Positions 25,859 to 36,190 of a stretch of 64,000 nucleotides of DNA are shown piece after piece. Each line of letters opens with the position of its first letter. Position 1 is the stretch's first letter. The notes under the pieces were generated by a model, which had not been told where the DNA came from, searched no databases, and worked only from the letters and a program-made list of their open reading frames with translations. The DNA lies in NCBI GenBank assembly GCA_002943765.1, contig PQWQ01000001.1, positions 2,453,501 through 2,517,500 on the forward strand. The letters are read 5' to 3'. The stretch comes from Psoroptes ovis (lineage: Eukaryota; Arthropoda; Arachnida; Sarcoptiformes; Psoroptidae). The position numbers and the translations under genes were made by a program.

Positions 25859-26968
25859 TCAGCCAACAGGATAGTGGACGAAGCAAAACAAAAAAGAGCG
25901 AAAATCAGAAGAAGAATAACATCTTGGCATTGCGACATGGAATCAAAAATTTTAAACAAAGACGAGCAATCAAAAACAGAGATAACCGCTGTAATAAGAG
26001 AGCTATCACAGCTAAATTCACAACTTATTGATACCGATGATGATGAAGAAAGAATTGAAAGTTATGGTAATAAATGTAAAGCTTTAATGGATTATTTTGA
26101 ACAAACATCAAACCAACAAAACAATGGCGAAACAAAAATCGGTTTACAATTGCAAAAACGACCATTACCATCATTCGATGGCAACATTATGGAATTCAAT
26201 TATTTTTTCCGAGAATTTACGAATCTCGTCGATAATGAAAATTACTCTGCGACAGATAAATTTTTCATTTTGAAATCAATGTTAATTGGCGAACCAAAAC
26301 GAATGGTATACAATCTCATAGAAAATGAATCTAATTACGAAAGAGCTAAAATCATGCTGATTCAAGAATATGGCAACAAAGAAAAAATAACAAACATCAT
26401 CATTGGCAAATTCCGAAAGTTACCAAACATCAATGAAGGAGATATACCTCATATGGAACAGACAGTTCGAGAAATGAGAATTTTATATAATGAAGCGATC
26501 GATAACCATCTGGACTCGTATGTCCTCGAAAACATCATAAGGAAAATATTACTTTCAAAATGGCCTTCAGCCGAGGCATATCGTAAAGGTACAACATGCC
26601 AAAAAATTATTGACCATTTCGTGGAAACTTCAAATGGATTTGTTAATGGTTGTGAGTCAACCCGGATCGAACAAGTTAACGTGGTTACATTCAATCGATG
26701 TCTGTTTTGCCAACAAAATCACAAATCGATTTTTTGCAACGCAAATATAACAAATGATGATCGACGAAAGATAATCATTGATTCAAGATTATGCTTGATT
26801 TTTTTCCGTAAGAATCATCGAGCGGACAAATGTCAATCCAAATACAAGTGCAGAAGCTGTGGAGGACGTCACTCACAGGTGATATGCGTTAACAACAACC
26901 AACGTGTATCAATGGCCGAACAAACAATACCAAAAAACGTTATCAGCGACCCATTGACAATGGCTTAA
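25835..26968 (+). CDS. Gypsy-element gag (DUF1759-like, zinc knuckles), 377 aa
   Basis: Retrotransposon structural protein that would form particles and bind element RNA. Residues ~15-90 are basic then acidic and helical. Residues ~108-200 contain RPLPSFDGNIMEFNYFFREF followed by a helical block (FILKSMLIGEPK, YGNKEKI), which resembles the DUF1759 gag domain known from BEL/Pao and some gypsy elements. Three zinc-knuckle-like motifs follow: C289-x2-C292-x3-H296-x4-C301; C320...H328-x4-C333, where the expected second Cys is Phe323; and C339-x2-C342-x3-H346-x4-C351. The ATG lies within the LTR, 24 nt before its end, and homologous gag N-termini start near here, so I keep this start. A slippery AAAAAAC precedes the stop, and pol follows in the -1 frame. 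Confidence 0.88.
   Translation: MSDSIGVTSANRIVDEAKQKRAKIRRRITSWHCDMESKILNKDEQSKTEITAVIRELSQLNSQLIDTDDDEERIESYGNKCKALMDYFEQTSNQQNNGETKIGLQLQKRPLPSFDGNIMEFNYFFREFTNLVDNENYSATDKFFILKSMLIGEPKRMVYNLIENESNYERAKIMLIQEYGNKEKITNIIIGKFRKLPNINEGDIPHMEQTVREMRILYNEAIDNHLDSYVLENIIRKILLSKWPSAEAYRKGTTCQKIIDHFVETSNGFVNGCESTRIEQVNVVTFNRCLFCQQNHKSIFCNANITNDDRRKIIIDSRLCLIFFRKNHRADKCQSKYKCRSCGGRHSQVICVNNNQRVSMAEQTIPKNVISDPLTMA
26932..26963 (+). promoter_or_regulatory. -1 programmed frameshift signal between gag and pol
   Basis: The heptamer A AAA AAC (26932-26938) is in the correct register: gag codons read CCA AAA AAC. Slipping one base back leads into the pol frame, which is open from there to 29970. Twelve nt downstream, CCATT (26951-26955) can pair with AATGG (26959-26963). 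The stem is short, and a longer or pseudoknotted structure may form with the following CCATTGC. The gag stop TAA at 26966-26968 is only 28 nt after the heptamer. Confidence 0.7.
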
Positions 26969-29900
26969 TATATTTCCATTGCATTATTAATAATAAACGA
27001 ATAAAAGCATTTCTAGACACAGGTGCTGAAATAACTTGTATTTCTAAACCATTATTTGATCAATTAAAGTTGCAGATAATTTCAAATTCAATTATTAATA
27101 TTCGTCAGTTAAATAATGCAACTGTGTCTTTGGGTCGCGTAAAAATAAATCTCACAATAGGCAATATAACCAAATTAGTCGAAGCCCATGTAATTCAAAA
27201 CCTTAGCTCCGATTTATTATTGGGTCTAGACAATTCACAATTATTCAATTTAAATCTCGACCTTAATAACAACTGTCTAAGACAAGATAAGGTGATCATC
27301 AATAATAATCGTTTTGGATGTCAACACCATCATCTTGTGAACAACAGCAGCAAAATTGAATATCATATTAACCCAGATATTGGTAATGATCAACGTATAA
27401 AATTAATGAATTTAATCAACCGATTCAATGTGTTTGCAAAATCAAAGACTGATACGGGACTCTATCAACACCTATATCACAAAATTGAATTGACAAACAA
27501 TATTCCAATATATTTGAAACCATATCGAACGTCACAACGTGAACAACAAGTTATAGATGAAACAGTGAATAATTTATTGAAACAGAATCTAATAAGACCG
27601 TCAACATCACCTTACTCTTTCCCGGTTACGTTGGCGGAAAAGAAAAATGAAGGAAAAACTAGAATGTGCGTCGATTATCGAAAGTTAAATGATGTAACCA
27701 TCACTGATAAACAACCAATACCGATAATTGACAATATCATCGATGTATTGCATAATAAGAGATATTTTTCTAAACTGGATGTCGCCAATGGGTATTGGCA
27801 CATACCGATTGCTCCAGATGACATTCATAAAACTGCTTTTTCTACAAAAAACAATCATTACGAGTGGATGGTGATGCCTTTTGGCTTGAAGAATGCCCCA
27901 GCCACCTTCCAAAGGGCTATCCGTGAAATAATAATGAAGCATCAACTTCAAAATGTAGAAAATTATTTTGATGATATCATAATATTCAGCAACGATTTTG
28001 ACGAACATCTCAATGATATTGAAAAGGTCTTCAAAGCATTCGAAATTGAAAATATCAAATTAAAACCCAGCAAGTGCAGTTTTGCTGAGAATACCATCGA
28101 CTATTTAGGTCATACAATATCATATAATTCAGTGCGGCCAAACAAGCAAAATGTTACCGCTATTGCCAATTTTCCAAAACCAACTAATATCAAGGAGTTA
28201 CAACGTTTTCTAGGCATGGAAAATGTTTACCACAAGTACATACCTGGACATGCAATATTACGAAAACCATTGACCGATTTATTAGTAAAAGAGAAACAAT
28301 GGAATTGGACAGACGCTTGTGAAACGGCGTTCCAAACTATCAAAGAACACTTGACAAAACAGCCAATACTACATATTTTTAATCCGGAATTGGAAACAAT
28401 AATTTATTGTGACGCCAGCCACCAAGGTATTGGTGCTGTTATCAAGCAAAAACAAACCAACGGAGATGAAATGCCCATCGCTTTCTTCTCAAGGAAGCTA
28501 TTAAAACATGAAATAAATTATACAATCACAGAGCTTGAATGTTTATCGATAGTAGAGGCCCTGAAAAAGTGGCACTGTTATATTGATGGATCAGTAACCA
28601 CAATCGTAACAGATCATGCTGCGCTTCAGTGGCTTAAAACATGCAAGAATCTAACAGGAAGATTATTCAGATGGTCGCTCCGAATCTCAATGTATGACCT
28701 CAACATCAAATACAAAAAAGGGTCTTCGAATTATGAAGCGGATGCATTGTCACGGGCACCAACAATCAATTCAGCACGTGTAAATTTGATAGAAAAAATT
28801 AAGATTCAACAAGAACAACAACATATGGCTGATATTAACAACTACGAAACGGTTGATGGACTAAGATTTCGGAGGCGGCAGGGTATTGCTAAAATTGTCG
28901 TCCCACAATCCCTTAAGAATGAAGTGTTGAATGAAGCACATCAACGTTTTGGCCATATCGGAACAAAAAAGATGATAGCGCTCATCTCACCGACCTATTA
29001 TTGGTCTGGTCTGATCAAAGACATCAGCAACTTCGTGAAACACTGTGATACGTGTCAGAAGAATAAGGCATTCAAACAAAAATGGTCATCAACGTTAGGA
29101 ACATTACCTTCGGCCAGCCAACCATTTGAGTTAATCTCAATAGACACGGTACTGGGCTTAGGGAATTATGGATCAAAGAAAAATTTAGTTCATCTAATTA
29201 TTGACCATTGCACTAGGTATGTGTGGGCATTCCCGCACACATCAACATCGACAGAAACGTACATCCAAATCATAAAGCAAATGTTGAAAATTGGTCAAAT
29301 AAAACAAATCCTTTCAGATCGGGCTGCGGCCTTCCTGTCAAAGAAATACAGTAAATTTCTCGAAAGTAACAACATTAAGAGATTATTAACGTCCACCCAA
29401 AATCCGCAGTGCAATGGGATGAATGAACGAACGAACCAAGAATTAATGAAACGCCTGCGATGTAAGATAAACGACCCAAATATAAAATGTAAAACATGGA
29501 CAAAACTAATCGAATCGGTAGTGCACGAATATAATAATTCTCCACATGAGATAACCGGATTTACACCGGCTTTCCTCTTGTATGGCATGCTACCGTATGA
29601 ACAATTCAGATTAGATGATCAAATGACTGTGGAAAAGGCACGCGAAATCGCCAATAATCGAAGTGAAACTTACCACGACAAAAACGAACATTATTATAAT
29701 AAACGCTTCAACAGACCGAATTTCAAAGTTGGAGACGAAGTACTGGTAAAGGTGGCGTGGCATCCAAATAATGGTAAATTAACATCCGTAATGGAAGGGC
29801 CATACACGGTTCTCCAAATACTGCCACCTACCAATGTAAAAATCGATCGGCCTAATAAACCAGCCAACAAAACCACCGAGGTCATCAACACAAATAAATT

Positions 29901-29970
29901 ACGTTTGTATCATCGACCCGATGAATTCAAGATAGGGGCGGGGAGATGTGACGATATTCAACAAGATTGA
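26939..29970 (+). CDS. Gypsy-element pol (protease, RT, RNase H, integrase)
   Basis: Polyprotein expressed by -1 frameshift from gag. Protease: FLDTGAEITCIS, active-site Asp codon at 27016. Reverse transcriptase: KTRMCVDYRKLN, FSKLDVANGYWHIP, VMPFGLKNAPATFQR, and catalytic YFDD (27964-27975). RNase H: IIYCDASHQGIGAV near 28400, then FFSRKLLKHEINYTITELE and TDHAALQWL. Integrase: an HHCC zinc site (HQRFGH ... CDTCQ), then catalytic Asp in SIDTVLG, Asp in ILSDRAAAFLS and Glu in NPQCNGMNERTNQE, the usual D,D-35-E spacing. The C-terminus has a basic DEVLVKVAW-type GPY/F-like module. The domain order (RNase H before integrase) and YFDD make it Ty3/gypsy. The first in-frame ATG is late, consistent with frameshift expression. 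The stop lies 24 nt inside the 3' LTR. All key residues are present. Confidence 0.92.
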
Positions 29971-30187
29971 GTACGTCTTTTATGAATATAACTAAAATAG
30001 CCGTTGAGTTTGGTTAAAAAACGTGCTCACACAGATACGAGCACACCACTCAATAAATGAGCGCCATTATACCAATAACAAAAAATTGACAATCAAATAA
30101 TAGTTTTGTATCATATTTTAAAATTGTGAATTTCTCAATAAATAAAATTCAAGTTAATTAAACATGTCTGATTCGATCGGCGTGACA
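29947..30187 (+). repeat. Intact 3' LTR of the gypsy element, 241 bp
   Basis: It starts TGTGACGATATTC right after the purine-rich GATAGGGGCGGGGAGA polypurine tract and ends CGGCGTGACA. Termini TGT...ACA. AATAAA signals occur at CTCAATAAATGAG and CTCAATAAATAAAA. TATA follows directly. Confidence 0.9.
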
Positions 30188-30280
30188 TATATACCATGTA
30201 AAATTGTAAAATAAAGTTCTAACGTTGACATAATACGAATTTGCACAGAAGCCCCTAGAGTTCTGAAGAAAAGCTGGACA

Positions 30281-30480
30281 ATCACGCGAGAAAAATTGAA
30301 GGCATTTCTTGCAATATTGGAAGCACGTAGCGCATATGAAGGAAATACTTTGAGACTTGAATATTTATAGAACGAAAAATGGGGACCATCATTTTTTACT
30401 AAAACACTATGAGCAGGCGAGGGTTGACAGATATTTTACGACACATTCGGTCGGATAAAATAAATCTGAGAACTCAAACA
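30281..30480 (+). pseudogene. piggyBac-type transposase fragment
   Basis: The translation reads ITREKLKAFLAILEARSAYE, then after a stop NEKWGPSFFTKT, then in a shifted frame MSRRGLTDILRHIRSDKINL with RTQ. This matches the conserved N-terminal part of the piggyBac/PGBD transposase domain ('lt..El.aFlGi...', 'W....G.p.f...MsR.rF..ilr.lhfdd...R'). Stops and a frameshift make it dead. The gypsy element inserted 93 bp to its left. Confidence 0.6.
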
Positions 30481-30589
30481 TTTTTTGTTTCAATACGGCA
30501 TATTATGAAATTTTGAAAATTTAAAAATAAGAAAAAATTTGAAATCGTCATTTATGAATGTTACAGTTATTAAATGCAATCACTATATG

Positions 30590-30985
30590 CAGATAAACAA
30601 CCGATACCAATTATTGATGATATTATTGACAAATTATATGACAAGAAGTTTTTCACAAAATTAGATATAGCTAACGGTTATTGGCATATTCCAATGGTCC
30701 CTGAAGATATCCCAAAAACGGCGTTCTCCACCATTAATTAACATCTAGAGTGGATAGTCATTCGGCTTAAAGAACGCGCCTACAACTTTCCAGCGAGCAC
30801 AATAAGACAAATGATAATGAAACATCAATTGAAAAACGTTGAAAACTATTTCGACGATATAATTATATTCAGTAACAACTTTGAACAACATTTAGAAGAC
30901 ATAAAAAGAGTACTGAATGCATGTCAAGAAGAAAACATTAAATTGAAACCCGGTAAATGTCATTTTGCTGTTTCAACGATTGTTA
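30590..30985 (+). pseudogene. Second, degenerate gypsy reverse-transcriptase fragment
   Basis: Reads DKQPIPIIDDIIDKLYDK, FFTKLDIANGYWHIPM, then after a stop and frame changes GLKNAPTTFQRA. It then re-opens with NVENYFDDIIIFSNNFEQHL and ENIKLKPGKCHFA. It is clearly related to the RT of the intact element at 27700-28090 but not identical, so it comes from a different copy of the same lineage. The last ~70 codons (30811-31029) are open by chance. Confidence 0.8.
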
Positions 30986-32805
30986 GACATTTTTTAATAT
31001 TTTGTAATTCATTAAAATTTTATATGTGATTTTTTAGAAATAATAAAATAAATTTTTGTGATCCAAGATTTCACTACAACGGCATATTTCGATTTTTAAT
31101 ATTTTAATGATTTTTTATTGACTGCATCGTAGTAGCATTCAGAGGATATTTTAACTAAATGACTAGAAACGTCACAATAACATTGATCGAAAAGAATGAT
31201 TTCCGTTTTTTCTGTTCCTAAGTTCAAAAAATCAAATCACGCCACAGTTATCATTATCTAATCATAACAATTTTCATAAAACTCGCTACAAAAGAGATGC
31301 ATCTTTCTTTGAGATTCACATCAATCTATTTCAATTTTTTATTTATCATGAACACATTTACCAAAGTCATTATTGTCTAATCATTACCATCATTATTATA
31401 ATTGTTATTGTTTCCTTTTTTTCAATTTGTGCAAAAGACATACTCGATAAAGTATAATTACACAATTCTTCATCTTCGTAACGCATCGTCAATCATAAAT
31501 GGAATAGTTTACAATGTTATCAAATTGATTATCAATTCTAAAAGGAAAGCACACACTAAAAGTGCAATGTATAAATCTATGGAATATGATTTGTGGGACA
31601 CCTCTTCTCGGAAGCAACGAAATTCATGAATCAAGCTAAAAATACTTTGAAGCAATGATTCATTTTGTATAATATTTATCATAGTATTTCAATGAATAAA
31701 ACAAATTAGAATAATTCAAATTGTGTTGAATTCAATCTAAAAGTAACGATATTCACCCAAATCTAATAAATGCATCAAAAGCAAATGAATAAATGAAGAA
31801 ATTCATTGATTTTAGCAAATAAAAGACTCCGGATATAATAAAGATATCAGCACATTTTTATGTTTAATATGCTAATTTTATTCTTATAGTTCAGTAATCT
31901 CATATGATTTAACATACATTAGAATACTATTGTTTATCATCATCATGAACATCTGTATTTCCAATTTTATCATTTTTTTCCACAGAATCAGAATTGCCTT
32001 GACAAATTATACAGTCAATTTGTGTAATACAGGCATTCGAGACATATGAATGAGTTGATATTGCGTTTAGTTCATGAAGTTTTTTGACAAATGAAAATTT
32101 ATTGTCATTTATTTTTAACAAGTTTTTGTCTTTGTTTATTTGTTTATCTTTCAAAAAATAACATGTATTCATTTTGGAAAACAGAAAAAAACAAAAATTA
32201 CACAAATTATATCGTTCATTTGTTTTACAAATTTTGAATAGAAACACATACAAAGACATATGTAATTCCGGTTAAAAATACAAGTTTTTTCGTTCGGAAT
32301 TATCTCTGGTTTAAAAGAATTTTTTGTTTTTTGTAGCGAATTTCATTTTCATTCATGAATATTCTTCTGACTTGTATGCGAAAAAATTCATTTGACTTCA
32401 TTCATTTAAAATACAGAATTATGATAATGATAGTTTATGCATAGAATTTCAGCGGAAATCATAATTTGAATACAAACACCAAAAGATAATGGGGGTAAAA
32501 CACAAACATACGATACGATAATTCATTGATTTGATTAATTAATAAAAATTCAAATATCAAATTCATTTTTCTCATCTTTCTTCCTCTCTCTGTGTTGAAT
32601 TACATGCATTTCAATTTGAATGTACCAAACATTTATTCATTCTTGAATTCGTTATTAATTCATTAAATTCTCACAATTACACAATGATTAACATTGTTAT
32701 TGGTTGTATTGAAGGAAGAGGAGAATAAAATTTATTCGATTCAAACCATTTGATTCATTCATTCATTCATTTTTTTTCCCTCAAATTTATTATTTTGACA
32801 TTTAT

Positions 32806-32953
32806 CCCTTAGAACTCGAGGCATTTATAGTGCAAGCGAGCCAGCAGCTCGACAATTTTTCACACTCATGTTAAAATAGTGACTGAGTGGCGCCTATCGA
32901 GTTGCTGCATTACATCTTATGGTGAGCTATGCTCACCGCTCGAGTTTTGAGGG
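32806..32953. mobile_element. piggyBac-type MITE, 148 bp
   Basis: The ends are CCCTTAGAACTCGAGG and, on the other strand, CCCTCAAAACTCGAGC. They are flanked by TTAT on both sides (32802-32805 and 32954-32957). CCC-starting termini with a 4-bp TTAA-like duplication fit piggyBac; the target here would be the variant TTAT. The interior holds further subterminal repeats around GTCGAGCTGC/GAGTTGCTGC. Non-coding and distinctly GC-richer than its flanks. Confidence 0.65.
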
Positions 32954-33556
32954 TTATGATTAGGATTATTGAAGTAATAATAATATTAATAAATATATTA
33001 TGTAAATATGGCGTTTCCTTTGTCAAATATTATGATCATCACAATCATAATAATGATAATAAATTGATTGAAAAATCTGTTAATTTAAATATTATTATTG
33101 TTATTATTATCAAAAAACATTACAAAGCATTAAACATTATTAATGTACACATAGATTCATTATACAATTTACTAATCTAATAGTTAGTGAATTAATATGG
33201 TTTATTCTATTTCATTTTTTCTTTGTATTAATTTGATTTTGATTTGAATTTAATATTGTATATGAGCGGAATAATTTACAAATAAAATAATTAATCTGCC
33301 TACAATAAATACGGAATATAAACAAAATATATTGAATGAATGAATGAATGAAAACAAATTGAAGCATAGAAAACAAATTATCATGATTATTATGAAAATA
33401 TTTTGATAACTTTGTAATTTTGATTTTAGTATAAATTTATTGAAGTTGAACATGAGGTTTTGACCAGTGAGTCAATAAAAGAACTATCAAGCATTTAGCT
33501 TGGTATATAAAGCTTGTTTTGTTTATTGTAAAAGATAGCACATTTGTTTATTTGTA

Positions 33557-33599
33557 CACACACACACATCATCAACACACACACACACACACACACACC
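33557..33599. repeat. (CA)n microsatellite
   Basis: Two CA runs are interrupted by TCATCAA. No other signal. Confidence 0.9.
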
Positions 33600-35051
33600 A
33601 TGTATTTATAATATCATACACAGAACACACTATTAAATATTTATATTAATAAATAAAATTATCAAAAAAAATTGAAAATGATTGCATAGAAATCAACAAA
33701 TAAAAGATTAAAATATATGATAATGATGATGATTATATAATTATAATGATGATGATAAATCATCAGATCAAATCAAAATATATCAAAATCAAATCACATT
33801 TGTGAAAAATGTGATGACAAAAGATTGAATGATATTAAATTATATAAAAATCCAATAAAAATGTAATAATAAAAAATTGAATTAGATTTCCAGCTTGGAA
33901 ACAAGAATTTCTGATTCTAGTAAATTCACATATTTTTTTCTTTTGATTTACAAGTTTGTTGGTTTCAATCTTTTCAAATTCTAGTAACCAACATGTGTCA
34001 TATGTCTATGTGAAATTTGAAATTACCAATGGATAATTTGTCGCGCGAATTATCAATGCATGACTCGAAATTAATTGTCTGAATTACTTTAATGGAGGAA
34101 AAAACCCAATAAATTACAGATTACATAATTAGAAATAAATTAAATTCACAATCTTTATGCGTTTGAGTTAACAAAATTGAAACAAAGAATTGTAAAAGAT
34201 GTGAATCGAAACTATTCTGATAAGCAAGTGAACGGCATATATAACAGAACATTTGGGTATATGAAAAAGAAATGGAAATTTAAAATACAAAAATTGAGCT
34301 GCCAATGGCAGAGGCAGCGCACTAATAAATAAAAGATCATAATTACTGATAAAAAGATATAAATAGAAACTGAAATAAAAATAGGAGATACAAAAATAAA
34401 AATCGAACCACGTGTTCGATATCGAATTCATGTTCGTTCAGTTCCGTTGCCATTCTGGTCTTATTCTATCTGATCTTGAATCAGCAGCTACGCCAACCGT
34501 GGATCTTATGATAAACCTGATGAGAATGCACAAACTGATGAAAATTTAGCGATAAGAGACGATTTATCCGTTGGTTTGAATCATTTATTTTATTTTATTT
34601 GAAAAATATGAAAGTTATCTAGTGGGTAATCACGAAATACCAATATTGAAATTGACATTTGACCAAGTCAAGCAATCGTCATATTGTGGCATAAAAAGAT
34701 ATGTTTTGCAATCCGTGCCATTGCAATTTATACCGGACAAGCGAATGGTGACTAAATGCCAATAATTTTACTAATATCAACAACAATCAGAACAACCAAT
34801 AATATCATAGAAAACACAGTAAGCAAAAAGATGACTGAAATCAAAAACAATAACAATTAACACAACCGAGTTATGCATCAATAGCAACAAATCATATACT
34901 GATTCAACACGAAACTAAATATGAAGAAGACACAATTATCAAACCAAACCACAACATACCATCACCAATAATTGAGAAAAAGCTCAAAGAAATGATCAAA
35001 AATTCAAATCAACAACATCATATGTAAAAAACACAACATTGCAATGCACCG

Positions 35052-35475
35052 ATGAACGAAAATGATAAAAAATCGGTTATTAACTCAAAAAGATTATGTC
35101 GTGGTTGTTTATGGCCTGGACACAGTTATCGTGAATGTCGCAGCAAAAGCCGAATTCAATGCTCGACATGTAATGGTCAACACCCGACTTCGCTACATGG
35201 TATAAATTTTAATGAATCAGTCAATATTGTGCGATCAGAACCAGCAGCTGAACCAACACCATCCACCAGTAATAATTTAAAGGCAGATATTGGCGTGGTT
35301 CGAGGCGCTTCGAGTTCGGCCGATTCCGTGCAAAAATCGGTGATAAAGAGTGCGATATATTAATCGATTCGGGAGCTGATGTTTCAGTAGTTAGTGGTAA
35401 ACTCGCTCCGATGAAATACCGATACAAAGTCGATCCGGTCAGCATCATTATAATTGTTGCAGTTGAAAAGTTCGT
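35052..35475 (+). pseudogene. Retroelement gag zinc-knuckle and protease fragment
   Basis: Starting at an ATG (35052), the frame gives LCRGCLWPGHSYRECRSKSR followed by CSTCNGQHPTSLHG, a CCHC knuckle plus a second Cys/His motif typical of gag proteins of BEL/Pao and related gypsy elements. After a frame change near 35340, the text reads DILIDSGADVSVVSGKLAP, a retropepsin active-site motif (DSGA). The reading frame is lost downstream, with no RT. AT-rich, eroded sequence from ~34430 probably belongs to the same element. Confidence 0.65.
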
Positions 35476-35700
35476 TTCGTTCGTTTACAGTCAACATTTT
35501 TTGCACAAATTTTCGAATTTCGCGGGCTTTTATTGTACGACATCACAACATGATTGTCAAAGTACCAAAAAGAGGGAAAGCAACAGCTAACATCATCAAT
35601 TTTATCAACACAAATGAAATAAATCAGGATTGTTCGGCATACAGTTATACCTCACTTTACGCTACCCTAATATGAGCTGTTTCGACATAAAGGTTTTTTT

Positions 35701-35950
35701 TGTAACATTCATCAAGGCGCTATCGCGAATTTCAAGTCCAATTATATAAAGACAGACTTTCAAACAATTAATCGAAAAAACTAATGGAAACTAAAATTAA
35801 ACTAAACTAAAATTCAAGGTTTTTTTCATCCTTTTTTGTTTTGTATTTTCACTCATATTCTGTATTTTTCTTTCTTCAGCAATAAATATTATCAAATGTC
35901 GTTATCGTTCAATTAAATGATTATTCGTGATTTCTTTTCGTATCGTTACA
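35701..35950 (+). repeat. Putative LTR (TGTAAC...GTTACA), 250 bp
   Basis: It starts TGTAACATTCATCAAGG and ends GTATCGTTACA, a perfect 6-bp terminal inverted repeat. It has a TATA-like TATATAAAGACAG at ~35745 and an AATAAA (CAGCAATAAATATT) at ~35880, in order for a plus-strand LTR. A gag-like ORF starts 49 nt after its end. Only one copy is seen. Confidence 0.45.
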
Positions 35951-35998
35951 TCAATATTTTATTACTTGCTCAAGTCGCATCGTAATTAGAATTCGGAA

Positions 35999-36190
35999 AT
36001 GGTCAATTACGTACAAAAAAGAAAATTACTGCGAACCAAAATAACCAAAGCATCGCGAGATAACATTTCGTTCGAATTAGACGAGTTGCTGAAATTACAA
36101 ATCGAATACGATGAAGTGGCAGAAAAGTGCTTGATCGAAACACCTGAAACATTGGATGTTGAACATCCGAAAGATGAGATTTATAGATGA
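35999..36190 (+). pseudogene. Gag N-terminal fragment after the putative LTR, 63 aa
   Basis: The short frame contains QKRKLLRTKITKASRDNISF and a following acidic helix. It resembles the gag N-termini at 25835 (QKRAKIRRRITSW) and at the left edge of this window. It stops after 63 codons. Probably the start of an element whose remainder was deleted. Confidence 0.5.

Larger units (their letters stand above)
23729..30187 (+). mobile_element. Ty3/gypsy-type LTR retrotransposon with copia inserted in its 5' LTR
   Basis: The left boundary (23729, TGTGACGATATTCAACAAG) and the right boundary (30187, ATCGGCGTGACA) are the two ends of the same 241-bp LTR, seen whole at 29947-30187. The flanks are TATA on both sides (23725-23728 and 30188-30191), a plausible 4-bp target duplication. 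So the interval is one insertion, later entered by a copia element in reverse orientation at 23754. The centre of the 5' LTR and the 5' part of copia are deleted. Gag and pol are open and keep all main catalytic motifs, so the gypsy copy was probably young when interrupted. Its promoter-bearing 5' LTR is now destroyed. Confidence 0.85.
31030..34430. other. Spacer with one piggyBac-type MITE and a CA repeat
   Basis: AT-rich DNA with no convincing gene. The frames at 31402-31629 and 31927-32259 have no recognisable domain. It contains the inverted-repeat element at 32806-32953 and a CA microsatellite near 33557-33599. Confidence 0.6.
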
